DNA of 64,000 nucleotides from Aphanothece saxicola GSE-SYN-MK-01-06B (GCA_019359745.1 JAHHGT010000003.1:1-64000); one strand, 5' to 3'. Shown: positions 35,901 to 46,082, numbered from the stretch's first letter. The notes: generated by a model not told the origin, from the sequence alone. Made by a program: numbers and translations.

Positions 35901-36206
35901 GAGGGCATGACGGCCGCCGAGGCTGCCATTGCCTCGGCTGAATCACGGCTGCGGCCGATTTTGATGACGGCCATCGCCGCCCTGGCCGGTTTCCTTCCCC
36001 TGGTGGTGGCCACCACGGCGGGGGCCAACAGCCAGCAGTCCCTGGGGACCGTGATCTTCGGCGGCCTGCTGGTGGCCACGGTGCTCTCGCTGGGGGTGGT
36101 GCCTCCCTTCTATGTGGTGGTGAAGGCCCTGGAGGCCCGCTGGTTCGGCGCGTCCGAAACCGAGCCGGTGGATCTGGCCGTCGCCCGGGACAACCCCCCC
36201 GGCTAG
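32907..36206 (+). CDS. RND (HAE1/AcrB-type) efflux permease, second copy
   Basis: The 1099-residue pump has the same architecture as the first: [29 protein letters not shown], acidic pair in TM4 ([16 protein letters not shown]), [14 protein letters not shown] in TM10. It too has an insert after TM6, at residues about 503-556, with about two hydrophobic Gly/Val-rich segments. The two pumps are clearly diverged paralogues, so the duplication is old. No terminator is evident between the pairs, and all five genes could form one operon. Confidence 0.93.
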   Translation: MSFSDNFIKRPVLTTVCSILIVLVGLIAIPTLSIENLPNIAPPLIQVTSNYGGANSLVTEQAVTNPIEQQINGVPGANYISSTSNMSGTSTIQVFFNEGTDINIDQVNVQNRVSLAMPQLPQQVQATGVSVMQSTPSILLAYQVTSTEGQFDASYLNGLIYQNLYFQLERVPGVATVNLLGGSNPAFWLFVDANKLTANNLTADQVVNAVSSQNTVAIGGLVGGAPAGGNQKFAYPILVENNGNLVSVEELNNLIVGRTPAGNLLRLKDVGEATYGTNTYAQQAVSIEGHPSITVAVFQTPESNALDVSNQVVAVMNQFTQTVPPGVKVFEIYNIGQFIESAVEGVIDALGLAIVLVLLILFLFLQDWRATVVPSLAIPISLIGTFAFVKIFGFSINQLTLLGLVLATGLVVDDAIVVIEAVEKNLEKGMRPRQAAMECMGELFGALVATALVLMAVFVPVAFYPGGIGIIYKQFALTIAFSIAISAFNALTFSPMLSALLLRSQKSAPPGRLVGIIGGVVVGLAFGRFSAASFGNLTYVLGVVVGVLAGANLVWIFNRFNAFFTRLERGYAAMVAALIARRRWILVGLGGGIALTLFAFSALPSAFIPEEDQGYGMGIFQLQNGASLSQTQGTALEVAKVLNAEPDIIAGSVVSGYGFNGASPDQGVFFFGFKPLEERSGADQKAPAIINRLNAKLSQISSGMAVAAQPPAIPGFSAQGGFYFQFNDLSNGAFTFNQLNDQAKQLIQAGTASGGFSTLYTQFIPSAPAFGLKIDRSILGALNVDFQQAMQTIAVLAGSNYSGLTYESGQVRNIYVQAAAGNRSSLDDVLSYYVRSKDDKLVQVSEFATAELTSAPPVISHFNLYRTILIQGAEAVGKSSGQALTKIQDLFQAQEFNNIGYAFTGLAALQLSAGNASVLVFGLGILVVYLVLSAQYESYVTPVIILMTVPLAMLGALAFLALRSIDLNIYAQVGLVTLIGLAAKNGILIVEVAEQHMKEGMTAAEAAIASAESRLRPILMTAIAALAGFLPLVVATTAGANSQQSLGTVIFGGLLVATVLSLGVVPPFYVVVKALEARWFGASETEPVDLAVARDNPPG

Positions 36207-36317
36207 GAGCGACCCTGGCGGCGGCCATGTAACGAATCATGCGCCGGCCTGGCTGGGCCATTGCGGTCGCTGGGCCAGGCCGTGAGGATCTTGAAAAGGG
36301 GTTGCGGAGAGATCGCC

Positions 36318-36752
36318 ATGCTGCCGACGCTTGCCGAACGGTTGCGGGAGCAGCAGGCCAGGACCAGGGGCCGGCCCCCATCGCGCCAGCCCTGGCCCCT
36401 GCCCACCGAACCGCCCACCGCCCTGCTGTTCCGGCCGCTGCCGCAGGCGGCAGATCCGGTCTGCGTCGCCCCTGTGGAGCCTGTTGTGCCCACGTCGCCC
36501 CAGACCCGGACGGCCCAGGCCGAGGCGCTGCTGCTGTGCGTCTGGGCCGTGTTGGTGGTGATCGATGGGGCGCTGGCGCTGGCCTCCCTGATCGATGGCC
36601 TCGTCTCCCGTGAGCGCAGAAACCTCGGGGCGCTCCGCCAGAAGAGGGTCACCCTGGCGGCGTCATCCTCCCCAGCGGTTTCTGAAACCTCCCGAGGGCC
36701 CGGAAGCCACAGAGTGGCTGCAGAGATGCCGCTGGTCGCCCCCTCCATGTGA
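36318..36752 (+). CDS. Hypothetical protein with one membrane helix
   Basis: From ATG 36318 the product is 144 residues: a Pro-rich N-terminal 60 residues, a hydrophobic helix (LLLCVWAVLVVIDGALALASLIDGL) and a basic tail. An equally long frame on the opposite strand has no domain or composition in its favour. The gene is unrecognised and its reality is uncertain. Confidence 0.4.
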   Translation: MLPTLAERLREQQARTRGRPPSRQPWPLPTEPPTALLFRPLPQAADPVCVAPVEPVVPTSPQTRTAQAEALLLCVWAVLVVIDGALALASLIDGLVSRERRNLGALRQKRVTLAASSSPAVSETSRGPGSHRVAAEMPLVAPSM

Positions 36753-36876
36753 AGCAAGTCTGTAACGTCTTGATGTAACGGTGGCGAGGCAAATTCCTCC
36801 CGCTTGTCGGCTGATTGTCTTCCCTGGCCTGGCGCGCACCTCTGGTAGTTTCGTTGTGCAGGGTGCGGTAGAGATC

Positions 36877-37746
36877 GTGAGTCGAACAGCAGCGGCAACA
36901 CAGGGGTTTCTGGCAGCCCTTGTTCTCTCCTTCGCCGGCTTCTGCCTCAATTCTGCGGCCTTCGCCCAGGCGGCCCCGCCTGTGCGCAGCGTCAAGGTCG
37001 TCCAAGGGGACACGCTTGAGGCCCTGGCCGCCCGCTACGGCGTGAGCGTGCAGGACTTGATGCGGCTGAACACGATCAGCCGGCCCGACGAGCTGCAGAT
37101 CGGCCAGACGCTGAAGCTGCCCGCGTCGAAGGGCCTGGTGCAGGTGCGCACCGGCGACACGCTGGCTGTCCTGGCGGCCCGGCACCGCACCACGGTGGCG
37201 GAGCTCCAGAAGGCCAACCCTGGCGTGAAGCCGGCTCAGCTGAAGGTCGGCGCCTGGCTGAAGCTGCCTGCGCCGCCCCCTTTGGCCAAGGCCAAACCGA
37301 CGGCCACGGCTACGACCACCGCCAAGCCTGCACCCAAGCCCTCGGCCCCGGCCAAGCCTCCGGCCCCGGCCAGTCCGCCTGCGGTGAAGGCTCCGGCGCC
37401 CTCCGCCCCACCCTCGCCCGTGCCGCCGCAACCGGGGGGGGAGGCGGTGCGCTGGCGCTTCTATGGCAACACCCTTGTGGACTGGGGCGGCTGGAAGCTC
37501 CACCCCGGTGGTGTGCGGGTCAGTCTGGTGCAGCCCACCCAGGCGGAGGTCGGCCCGATCCGGGCGCGGGCAACGGCCGTGGCAGTGCATTGCAGCAGCC
37601 TCCGCCAGGCCTGGCTGATCAACGGGGCCTGGGAACCCTGGGTGGTCCCCGAGGGCCGTTCGGTGGCACAGCAGATCGTCCTGGATCTCTGCGCCAACGT
37701 CAGCGATCCCACCGCCCCGGCCGTTCCGCCCCCTTCCGCTCCGTGA
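36877..37746 (+). CDS. Secreted protein with two LysM domains
   Basis: LysM modules bind peptidoglycan. A signal peptide (ending NSAAFA, cleavage before QAAPP) is followed by two LysM repeats: VVQGDTLEALAARYGVSVQDLMRLN...LQIGQTLKLP and VRTGDTLAVLAARHRTTVAELQKANP...LKVGAWLKLP. A Pro/Ala/Lys-rich spacer of about 55 residues then leads to a C-terminal domain of about 100 residues (WRFYGNTLVDWGGWKLHPGGVRVSLV) without a recognised catalytic motif. Start GTG 36877 gives the best signal peptide. Confidence 0.85.
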   Translation: MSRTAAATQGFLAALVLSFAGFCLNSAAFAQAAPPVRSVKVVQGDTLEALAARYGVSVQDLMRLNTISRPDELQIGQTLKLPASKGLVQVRTGDTLAVLAARHRTTVAELQKANPGVKPAQLKVGAWLKLPAPPPLAKAKPTATATTTAKPAPKPSAPAKPPAPASPPAVKAPAPSAPPSPVPPQPGGEAVRWRFYGNTLVDWGGWKLHPGGVRVSLVQPTQAEVGPIRARATAVAVHCSSLRQAWLINGAWEPWVVPEGRSVAQQIVLDLCANVSDPTAPAVPPPSAP

Positions 37747-37774
37747 GGGCCTGACCACCGACGGCGCCAAACAG

Positions 37775-37790
37775 AGTGATCAAAATCACT
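37775..37790. promoter_or_regulatory. CRP-family type palindrome upstream of the Anbu gene
   Basis: AGTGAT-CAAA-ATCACT is a perfect 6-4-6 inverted repeat. It can be read as GTGA-N6-TCAC, the CRP half-site arrangement, or as TGAT-N4-ATCA, the FNR arrangement. It is centred about 70 bases before the Anbu start codon, with an AT-rich TAGCATTAAAA downstream as a possible -10 region. Confidence 0.5.
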
Positions 37791-37851
37791 TCCCGGCACG
37801 TTGTTTGAGGCAATGAGCTAGCATTAAAACCCTTATCTGCAGCCTTCCAGA

Positions 37852-38613
37852 GTGACGTATTGCATCGGTTACTGGCTGGAGAAGGGCCTGGTGATGGTCT
37901 CTGATTCCCGCACAAATGCTGGCGTTGATTACATCTCCAGCTACAGCAAGATGTACGTCTTTCAGCCATCGTCGGATCGGCTGTTCGTTCTCCTGGCGGC
38001 GGGAAATCTTGCCACCACCCAGGCCGTGATCAGCTGGATCCGTCGGGATCTCGACCGGCCGACTGAGGCCTTCGCCCCCGGCGACAGGGATCTACGCTCC
38101 TGTGATTATCTTTTTGAAGCGGCCGCCTATGTCGGCCGGGTGAGTGTGGCGGTGCAGCAGGAGAATGCCGCTGCTCTGCAGCAGGCGGGGGCCAGTGCGG
38201 GGGCCTCCTTCATTCTGGGTGGTCAGATCGCCGGGGAGGCCCACGGTCTGTATCTGATCTATCCCCAGGGAAACGCCATCATGGCCACCCGCGAAACGCC
38301 CTACCTGCAGATCGGTGAGACGAAGTACGGCAAACCCCCCCTCGATAACGTGGGCCACACCAACCTCTCCCTGGAGGATGCCGCCCGGCTCTGTCTGATT
38401 TCGGAGGTGCTGACCCAGCGCTCCAATCTCACCGTTGGACCTCCGTTCGAGCTGGCCATCCTTCCCGCGGATGCCATGGCGGTGTCCCACCAGTTGACCT
38501 TGGCGGCGGAGGCTCCTGAGCTGGCCGCCATGGTCGAGACCTGGAGCGACGCCCAACGGGAAGCCCTGCATCGCCTGCCCAGCTTCCCCTGGGAGCAGGC
38601 GTCGCCAACCTGA
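37852..38613 (+). CDS. Anbu-type proteasome-related peptidase (BPH)
   Basis: Anbu proteins are Ntn-hydrolases related to 20S proteasome subunits and HslV that assemble into open rings; their physiological role is debated. The 253-residue product starts (GTG) MTYCIGYWLEKGLVMVSDSRTNAGVDYISSYSKM. Removal of Met exposes the Thr nucleophile; the SDSR Asp and SKM Lys needed for catalysis are present. The usual Anbu neighbours (alpha-E/DUF403, ATP-grasp, transglutaminase) are absent. Glutaminase follows 15 bases downstream. Confidence 0.9.
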   Translation: MTYCIGYWLEKGLVMVSDSRTNAGVDYISSYSKMYVFQPSSDRLFVLLAAGNLATTQAVISWIRRDLDRPTEAFAPGDRDLRSCDYLFEAAAYVGRVSVAVQQENAAALQQAGASAGASFILGGQIAGEAHGLYLIYPQGNAIMATRETPYLQIGETKYGKPPLDNVGHTNLSLEDAARLCLISEVLTQRSNLTVGPPFELAILPADAMAVSHQLTLAAEAPELAAMVETWSDAQREALHRLPSFPWEQASPT

Positions 38614-38628
38614 GCCCGTTTTCCCGCC

Positions 38629-39615
38629 ATGTGGTCCGTTTCTGAATGGGTGTCCAACGGCCACCTGCCCACGGCCGAAGTGGTGCAGGAGCTGGTGGCG
38701 GAGGCCCATGGCCGCTTCGCGCCCGTTCTGGATGGCGAGGTGGCCGATTACATCCCCGCCCTGGCGGCGGCCGCTCCCGAGCATTTCGGTCTCTGTGTGT
38801 CGAGTTGCGGCGGGGCGTTGTTCGAGGCGGGCGAAGCCCGGGAGTCGTTCAGCATCCAGAGCATCTCAAAGCCGTTCCTGTTCGCGTTGATCTGCCAGGC
38901 CATCGGTGAGCAGGAGGCCCGCGAAAAGCTCGGCGTCAACAGCACCGGCCTGCCGTTCAATTCCGTCCTGGCGGTGGAGCGCAGCGGCGAGGGCCTTTCC
39001 AATCCGATGGTGAACGCCGGGGCGATCGCCGCCACCAGCCTGGCGCCAGGAGCCAGCAGTGAGGAGAAGTGGGCCTTCATCCAGGACGGCTTCTCCCGTT
39101 TCGCCGGCCGGCGGCTGGAGATCGATGGGAGGGTCTTCGATTCGGAGCTGGCCAGCAATCGCCGCAACGCCGGTCTGGCCACCCTGCTGAGCGACCATGA
39201 CCGCATCTGGTGGGATCCCGACGAGGCCACCGAGCTCTACACCCGCCAGTGTTCCCTCAGTGTCACGGCTGCTGATCTGGCCGTGATGGCCGCCACCCTG
39301 GCCAATGGGGGGCGCCAGCCGGTCACCGGAGAGCAGGTGATCGAGGCCATCCACTGCCAGCATGTGCTGGCGGTGATGGTGACCGCGGGGCTGTATGAAA
39401 CCTCCGGCGACTGGCTGTATGCCACCGGCCTGCCTGGGAAGAGTGGTGTGGCCGGGGGCATGATCACGGTGGCCCCGGGCAAAGGGGGCCTGGCGACATA
39501 TTCGCCCCCCCTGGATGAGGCGGGCAACAGTGTGCGCGGCCAGCTCACGGCACGTTTCCTCTCCGAGCAGCTGGGTCTGAACCTGTTTGCCTCCCGGCCC
39601 GCGGCCAGCAGCTGA
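38629..39615 (+). CDS. glsA: Glutaminase
   Basis: GlsA hydrolyses glutamine to glutamate and ammonia. The 328-residue protein is a serine-dependent beta-lactamase-like enzyme with Ser78-x-x-Lys81 (SISKPF), the Asn/Tyr-bearing segments NPMVNAGAIA and LYETSGDWLYATGLPGKSGVAGGM, all in family order. It starts 15 bases after the Anbu gene and is probably cotranscribed. A GltS glutamate symporter gene lies further downstream on the same strand. Confidence 0.95.
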   Translation: MWSVSEWVSNGHLPTAEVVQELVAEAHGRFAPVLDGEVADYIPALAAAAPEHFGLCVSSCGGALFEAGEARESFSIQSISKPFLFALICQAIGEQEAREKLGVNSTGLPFNSVLAVERSGEGLSNPMVNAGAIAATSLAPGASSEEKWAFIQDGFSRFAGRRLEIDGRVFDSELASNRRNAGLATLLSDHDRIWWDPDEATELYTRQCSLSVTAADLAVMAATLANGGRQPVTGEQVIEAIHCQHVLAVMVTAGLYETSGDWLYATGLPGKSGVAGGMITVAPGKGGLATYSPPLDEAGNSVRGQLTARFLSEQLGLNLFASRPAASS

Positions 39616-39689
39616 AGCATGGCCGCTGCAAGGGAGATGACGGCCACGCCTGTCTACGATCCAGCCTCAGCAGGGGGCGTTGTGCCGCA

Positions 39690-40694
39690 ATGATCAGCAC
39701 CACCAATCTCGTGCGCTACTTACTGCTGGTGGCCTGCATCGGCGTCACGGTGGTGATCTTCAATTACTTTTCAGGCACGATTGCGGTGTTCACGGCCGCC
39801 GCCATCGTGGCGGCACTGCTCAACGTCCCGGTGAAGTGGCTGAGCCGTTATCTGCCGCGGGGATGGGCAATTGTTGCCGTTTCCTGCGGTGCCCTGATCC
39901 TCCTGGTTGGTTTCGTGACGGGCATTGGCCTGCAGGTGCTGAACCAGGGTCAGGGTCTGCTGCTGGATCTGCAGGGCACCTTGAAGCAGCAGGACCTCAC
40001 ACCCCTGCATCACTACCTCAAAACCTATGGGTTCGACAGATTCACGACCCTGCTGCAGGAGGGTCTGCTGACGGGTCTGGGGTTGTTGCAAACCGTGTTT
40101 TCCGGGCTCTTCACCGGAATTTTCGGTGCAGTGATCAGTCTGTACATGCTGATTGATGGCGAAAAGCTCTGGAACGGCTTCCTGGGGCTGATTCCGGAGC
40201 CTCACCGTGATCGTTTTGCCGTGATCTTTCTGCAGAGTGTTCTGGGATTCATCCGTGGCCAGCTGCTGCTGATGGTGTTTCTGACCGTCTCAACGGCCGT
40301 GATTTTCCCGCTGCTGGGTGTGAAGTACAGCCTGATTCTGGCCGTCATTGTGGGGGTCCTTGATGTGATCCCCGGGATCGGTGCCACCCTCGGCATCGTG
40401 TTGATCTCGTTGATGGTCTTCGCCTCCCAGGGTGGAGACATTGGCTTGCGGGCCTTGATCGCGTCCGTGCTGCTCGGTCAGATTCAGGACAACATCGTCC
40501 GGCCCAAGGTGATGGGCCAGGCGATGGAGCTCAATCCGGTGATTCTCTTTTTGGCCCTGTTCATCGGACAGCGGGTGGCTGGCCTGTTGGGGGTGTTCCT
40601 TTCGATCCCCATTGCCGGCATGATTGCGATCTGGGTGCATTCCGAACGCCAGCAGCAGGAAGCCATCATTCTCACCCCGGCGGTTGAGGATTAG
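39690..40694 (+). CDS. AI-2E family (PerM/TqsA-type) transporter
   Basis: This 334-residue integral membrane protein has the family layout: a pair of N-terminal helices, a third (GWAIVAVSCGALILLVGFVTG), an amphipathic soluble stretch, then four to five C-terminal helices with GVLDVIPGIGATLG and QIQDNIVRPKVMG. Members export diverse solutes, such as AI-2 or sodium, so the substrate cannot be told here. Separated from glsA by 74 bases. Confidence 0.9.
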   Translation: MISTTNLVRYLLLVACIGVTVVIFNYFSGTIAVFTAAAIVAALLNVPVKWLSRYLPRGWAIVAVSCGALILLVGFVTGIGLQVLNQGQGLLLDLQGTLKQQDLTPLHHYLKTYGFDRFTTLLQEGLLTGLGLLQTVFSGLFTGIFGAVISLYMLIDGEKLWNGFLGLIPEPHRDRFAVIFLQSVLGFIRGQLLLMVFLTVSTAVIFPLLGVKYSLILAVIVGVLDVIPGIGATLGIVLISLMVFASQGGDIGLRALIASVLLGQIQDNIVRPKVMGQAMELNPVILFLALFIGQRVAGLLGVFLSIPIAGMIAIWVHSERQQQEAIILTPAVED

Positions 40695-40778
40695 GGCCGT
40701 GATCACGGCCAAGCCCCCGTCTCGCAGGCGTTCGGCGTCATCGCCCCAAGGGCGGCGGGGGTCTTGCAGCCGGCTGTC

Positions 40779-41279
40779 ATGCTGCTCCTTACTCATCTCC
40801 TCACTAAGCCCTTGCCTCTGAATCGCGCGATCGTTGCCACCCTCACGGCCCTTGCCGCTACGGCGGCCACCGGGGTTCCGGCGGCGCAGGCCACTTGCCG
40901 CTTTCTGATGCCGCTGGGGGGCGGCGGCACCCCGGTGGTGTCCAAGCGGATCGGGCCGGACCGGCTCGTGGGCCGCACCAACTGGAACACCGACTTCATC
41001 GTGGACCGCAACTTCCGCAGTTATCGCTTCTTCTTCACATCGGCCTCCACCGAGCGGGCCAGCTTCCCGGTGTCCGGCTTCATGGTGTTCACCGATGGCA
41101 GCAACCTGCAGGTGATCAACGAAACACCGACCTTTGAGCCAGGCACGGGCCGGATGTTCGGACCTTTCCAGGCCGTTCCCGGCAAGCGCACCAGGCTGAT
41201 GAATTTTCGGGTGGGCTCGTCCACCACACCGGCTGCCATTGGATTCAGCTATCGCATCTCTGTCCAGGGCTGTGATTAA
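40779..41279 (+). CDS. Small secreted protein, unknown function
   Basis: A signal peptide (NRAIVATLTALAATAATGVPAAQA) precedes a mature part of about 130 residues with two cysteines near its ends and a beta-rich, Phe-rich pattern (NWNTDFIVDRNFRSYRFFFTSAST...YPVSGF-like). It probably forms a small disulfide-linked beta domain. The start is ATG 40779 or a TTG just before the signal peptide. The gltS ATG lies five bases after its stop region, so cotranscription is likely. Confidence 0.65.
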   Translation: MLLLTHLLTKPLPLNRAIVATLTALAATAATGVPAAQATCRFLMPLGGGGTPVVSKRIGPDRLVGRTNWNTDFIVDRNFRSYRFFFTSASTERASFPVSGFMVFTDGSNLQVINETPTFEPGTGRMFGPFQAVPGKRTRLMNFRVGSSTTPAAIGFSYRISVQGCD

Positions 41280-41284
41280 AACCC

Positions 41285-42484
41285 ATGCAGTTTGAAAGCT
41301 TCGCGACCTTCAACATCGCCATCGTGGTGCTGGCGATCGGCCGCTGGCTGAATCGAAAAGTGGGCTTCCTGCGGGAGTTCAATGTTCCAGAACCGGTCAC
41401 CAGCGGGCTGCTCGTCTGCCTGCTGTTGGCCTTGATCCATGCCATCAATGGCACGGAGATCGGCTTCAATCTGCAGACGCGGGATTTTCTGCTGCTCTAT
41501 TTCTTTGCGGCCATCGGCCTCAATGCCGACATCAAGACCCTGCTCTCGGGCGGATGGCCCCTGCTGATCCTGGTGGGCACCACCGTGGGTTACATGATCC
41601 TGCAGAACCTCACCGGGATCGGCATGGCCGCGCTCCTGGGACTGAATCCTCTGGTGGGTCTGCTGGGGGGGTCGGTGTCCCTGCTGGGGGGGCACGGCAC
41701 GGCGATCGCCTGGGCTCCTCGCTTCGCCGAGAGCCACGGCATCAGCAATGCCCTCGAGATCGGCATCGCCTGCGCCACCTTCGGTCTGGTGCTGGCCTCG
41801 CTGATGGGCGGGCCGATCGCCCGGATCCTGATCCGCCGCCACCGGCTCCAGACGCCGCAGGCCGCGGCAATGGCCGAGCCCGAGGGCGGCACCCCGGACA
41901 GGGAGCCGGAAGCGGTGACCTACTTCAGCCTGCTGGGCACCCTGTTCTGGCTCAACGTCAGCCTGGGCCTCGGTGAGGTGCTGCATGAGGCGCTGAAGGC
42001 CGCCGGCAGCAACCTGCCCCTGTTCGTCTGCTGCCTGTTCGCGGCGATCTTCCTCACCAACACCGTGCCGCGGCTGCTGCCGATCCGCTGCCTGGCCGCC
42101 CCCCGGTCCCTGGCCATCGTCTCGGACATCGCCCTGGGCATCTTCCTGACGATGTCCCTGATGAGCCTGCAGCTCTGGACCATCGCCTCCCTGGCGGGTC
42201 CCATCCTGGCCATCCTCGCCGCCCAGTTTGTGGTGTCCTTCCTGTTCGCCCTGTTCGTGGTGTTCAGGGTGATGGGACGCGATTACGAGGCGGCCGTGAT
42301 CTGCGCCGGCTTCGGGGGCATCTCCCTGGGAGCCACGCCCACGGCGATGGCCAACATGTCGGCGGTGGCCCAGGCCTACGGTCCGGCCCGCCAGGCTTTC
42401 ATCATCGTGCCGCTGGTGTCGGGCTTTTTCGTGGACATCAGCAACGCCGTGGTGATCCAGCGCTTCCTGAACTGGTTCGGTTGA
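41285..42484 (+). CDS. gltS: Sodium/glutamate symporter
   Basis: GltS imports glutamate with sodium. The 399-residue protein has ten or so hydrophobic segments in two inverted repeats and family blocks LREFNVPEPVTSGLLVCLLLALI, GLNPLVGLLGGSVSLLGGHGTAIAWAPRFAE and GFGGISLGATPTAMANMSAVAQAYGPA. These Gly-rich re-entrant loops are diagnostic. It follows a secreted protein gene closely, and lies 1.7 kb downstream of glutaminase on the same strand. Confidence 0.95.
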   Translation: MQFESFATFNIAIVVLAIGRWLNRKVGFLREFNVPEPVTSGLLVCLLLALIHAINGTEIGFNLQTRDFLLLYFFAAIGLNADIKTLLSGGWPLLILVGTTVGYMILQNLTGIGMAALLGLNPLVGLLGGSVSLLGGHGTAIAWAPRFAESHGISNALEIGIACATFGLVLASLMGGPIARILIRRHRLQTPQAAAMAEPEGGTPDREPEAVTYFSLLGTLFWLNVSLGLGEVLHEALKAAGSNLPLFVCCLFAAIFLTNTVPRLLPIRCLAAPRSLAIVSDIALGIFLTMSLMSLQLWTIASLAGPILAILAAQFVVSFLFALFVVFRVMGRDYEAAVICAGFGGISLGATPTAMANMSAVAQAYGPARQAFIIVPLVSGFFVDISNAVVIQRFLNWFG

Positions 42485-42531
42485 GCCGGCGGGGGCTTGG
42501 TGGATCCAGCGGCGATTCAGAGGAGAGGGGC

Positions 42532-43881
42532 TCAGAAGCGCAGGGTCGTTCGGATCAGTCCACCCCACACCCCCAGGCTGGCCTCCCCTGACGCCGTGGG
42601 GAACAGCAGGGCCTGGGACAGGTCGGCGCTGCCGCTGAGGGCGCCCCGCGGCCGGCTCAGCCAGAAGAGTGCCGGCGTCACCGAGAGCTCATCGCTGATC
42701 TGGATCCGGTAGAAGACCTCGAAAGCCAGCCCCCGGTCGTCGAGACTGCTCTGGCTGGGCGTCTGGATCGCGACCACGTGGGCGGGGGCGCCGACGGCCA
42801 GCCCCAGGCTGTTGCCTACCCCCAGGACGTCGCTCCAGACCAGGCCGGTGTACCAGGAGCGACTGCGCACCCCCGAGAGGCCGGCCACCGCCGGGGTGCT
42901 GAAACGGAAGGAGTCCTGGCCCCAGCCGGCGCTGATCGAGGGGAGCCAGCCGGAGCGGCGGGGCTGCCAGTAGCCCGCCAGCGACCAGGATCCCAGGCTG
43001 CCGTCGCGGCCACTGGCTGCCAGCTGGCTGGTCAGGGGGGTGCCCCGGAGCCTCACCGGGGGGCCGCTCAGGCTGTAGGCCCCGGTGATGTTCCACTGGG
43101 GCCGGCTCAGGGCCAGCTGCAGGGTGCTGGTCTGGGAGGAGGAGCCGGAGAACAGGCCGCCCCCCTGCGCGCTGCCCCCGGCCTGGCCGGCCACGTAGGC
43201 GTAGCCCAGGCTCAGCCCCTGCAGATCGCCGCGGGGCTGCCACCAGAGTCCGAAGCCTCCCCCCAGCCGTTTGCTGTAGGTGCCGGGCGAGCCGGCGAAC
43301 TGGAACAGATCCAGGATCGGCGACGCGTTGTAGGCACTCGGCCAGACGGGGAGCATGTCGAGCTGCATGATCCGGGGCCCGGCGCTGAGCCGGATCTCGG
43401 GGCTGAGCGGCAGCTGCAGGTAGGCCCGGTTGATGCTCACCAGCCGGCCGGAGCACGCCTGCTCCCCCGCGCCGCAGGCCGGCTCCTGGAAGGCGACGTC
43501 CAGGCGGCTCAGGGGGGTGGGCGCGTTGGAGAAGAAGCCGGAGGGCGCGAAGTCGCCACTACGCAGGCGGAGGCGGAACAGGTCCTGGCCCGTGAAGCTG
43601 GTGTCGATCGTCAGGCGCAGCTCGTGGTTGAGGCTGACGCCGTTCAGCAGCGGCGCCCCCACCGCGGTGTTGCTGGCACGGTCGACCGAATTGCCGTCGT
43701 ACCGGAGGGACCCCAGGACACCGTTGATCTGCAGGTTGACGCTGGTGGTGGGCGCGAACCGGGTGGCCTCCAGTGCCTCGACGGCGGCCTCCGGTGGCAG
43801 CTCCTGGGCCCGCAGGGGCCCGGCGGCACCGCAGACCCAGGCCGCCATCAGCCAGGCAAGGGTGGCGCCGGGGGGCCTCAT
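42532..43881 (-). CDS. OprB-like carbohydrate-selective porin lacking an SLH domain
   Basis: The 449-residue outer-membrane protein has a signal peptide (cleavage after PLRA), a sequence rich in alternating beta strands, and the C-terminal aromatic residue (TTLRF) required for barrel assembly. Segments such as SPILDLFQFAGSPGTYSKRLGGGFGLWWQPRG resemble the OprB region of cyanobacterial SomA/SomB-type porins. Those usually carry an SLH domain and a coiled coil at the N-terminus; here both are missing. It probably is a general or sugar porin. Confidence 0.8.
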   Translation of the reverse strand: MRPPGATLAWLMAAWVCGAAGPLRAQELPPEAAVEALEATRFAPTTSVNLQINGVLGSLRYDGNSVDRASNTAVGAPLLNGVSLNHELRLTIDTSFTGQDLFRLRLRSGDFAPSGFFSNAPTPLSRLDVAFQEPACGAGEQACSGRLVSINRAYLQLPLSPEIRLSAGPRIMQLDMLPVWPSAYNASPILDLFQFAGSPGTYSKRLGGGFGLWWQPRGDLQGLSLGYAYVAGQAGGSAQGGGLFSGSSSQTSTLQLALSRPQWNITGAYSLSGPPVRLRGTPLTSQLAASGRDGSLGSWSLAGYWQPRRSGWLPSISAGWGQDSFRFSTPAVAGLSGVRSRSWYTGLVWSDVLGVGNSLGLAVGAPAHVVAIQTPSQSSLDDRGLAFEVFYRIQISDELSVTPALFWLSRPRGALSGSADLSQALLFPTASGEASLGVWGGLIRTTLRF

Positions 43882-43894
43882 GGAGCCTGGCCGC

Positions 43895-45628
<1,734 letters not shown>

Positions 45629-45656
45629 CTAGCGTGGGGAGCATTGCTTTCACCCC

Positions 45657-46082
45657 ATGGCGCCACGGTCGCTCCCCACCGCCCTGAGCACGGCTGCGGC
45701 CCTCGGTGCCACCGCTGCCACCGCTGCCATCGCTGCGGCCGGAGCGGTCGTGCTGAGCCTGTCCTCGGCGCGGGCGGGGGTGATGGGCGCCGCGAAGGCC
45801 CTTCCCTATGCCGAAGCGGTCGACCGCACCCACACCGCTGCCCAGGCCGTGCTGGCTGGAGCCGGGGCCGAAACCTGCCTGCGGGGCAAGCTCACCAATG
45901 CCCTGCTGGGGCTCTCGAGCAGCTGTGAGGCCACCGGTGATCGCAACCCCCTCTGCCAGCTGGCCGACAAGGCCGCCGTCGTGACGCCGATGAGCCTGGC
46001 CTTCATGCGCGATACCGCGACCCAGTTGCTGGCGTTGATCGAGGCCCCGGCGGCCGGAAGCCCCCAGGGCGCCAAGCCCTGA
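45657..46082 (+). CDS. Small secreted protein, unknown function
   Basis: The 141-residue product has a long Ala-rich signal peptide (about 40 residues, ending SSARA), then a helical domain with three cysteines (ETCLRGKLTNALLGLSSSCEATGDRNPLCQLADKAA). The disulfide pattern and size suggest a small periplasmic helix bundle. It is divergent from pgm and 24 bases before the next gene. Confidence 0.65.
   Translation: MAPRSLPTALSTAAALGATAATAAIAAAGAVVLSLSSARAGVMGAAKALPYAEAVDRTHTAAQAVLAGAGAETCLRGKLTNALLGLSSSCEATGDRNPLCQLADKAAVVTPMSLAFMRDTATQLLALIEAPAAGSPQGAKP

Noticed and set aside
36203-36901. 232-residue minus-strand open frame
   Set aside because: It covers the end of one gene and the start of others, is Ser/Arg/Thr-rich without domain pattern, and conflicts with the LysM gene start region.
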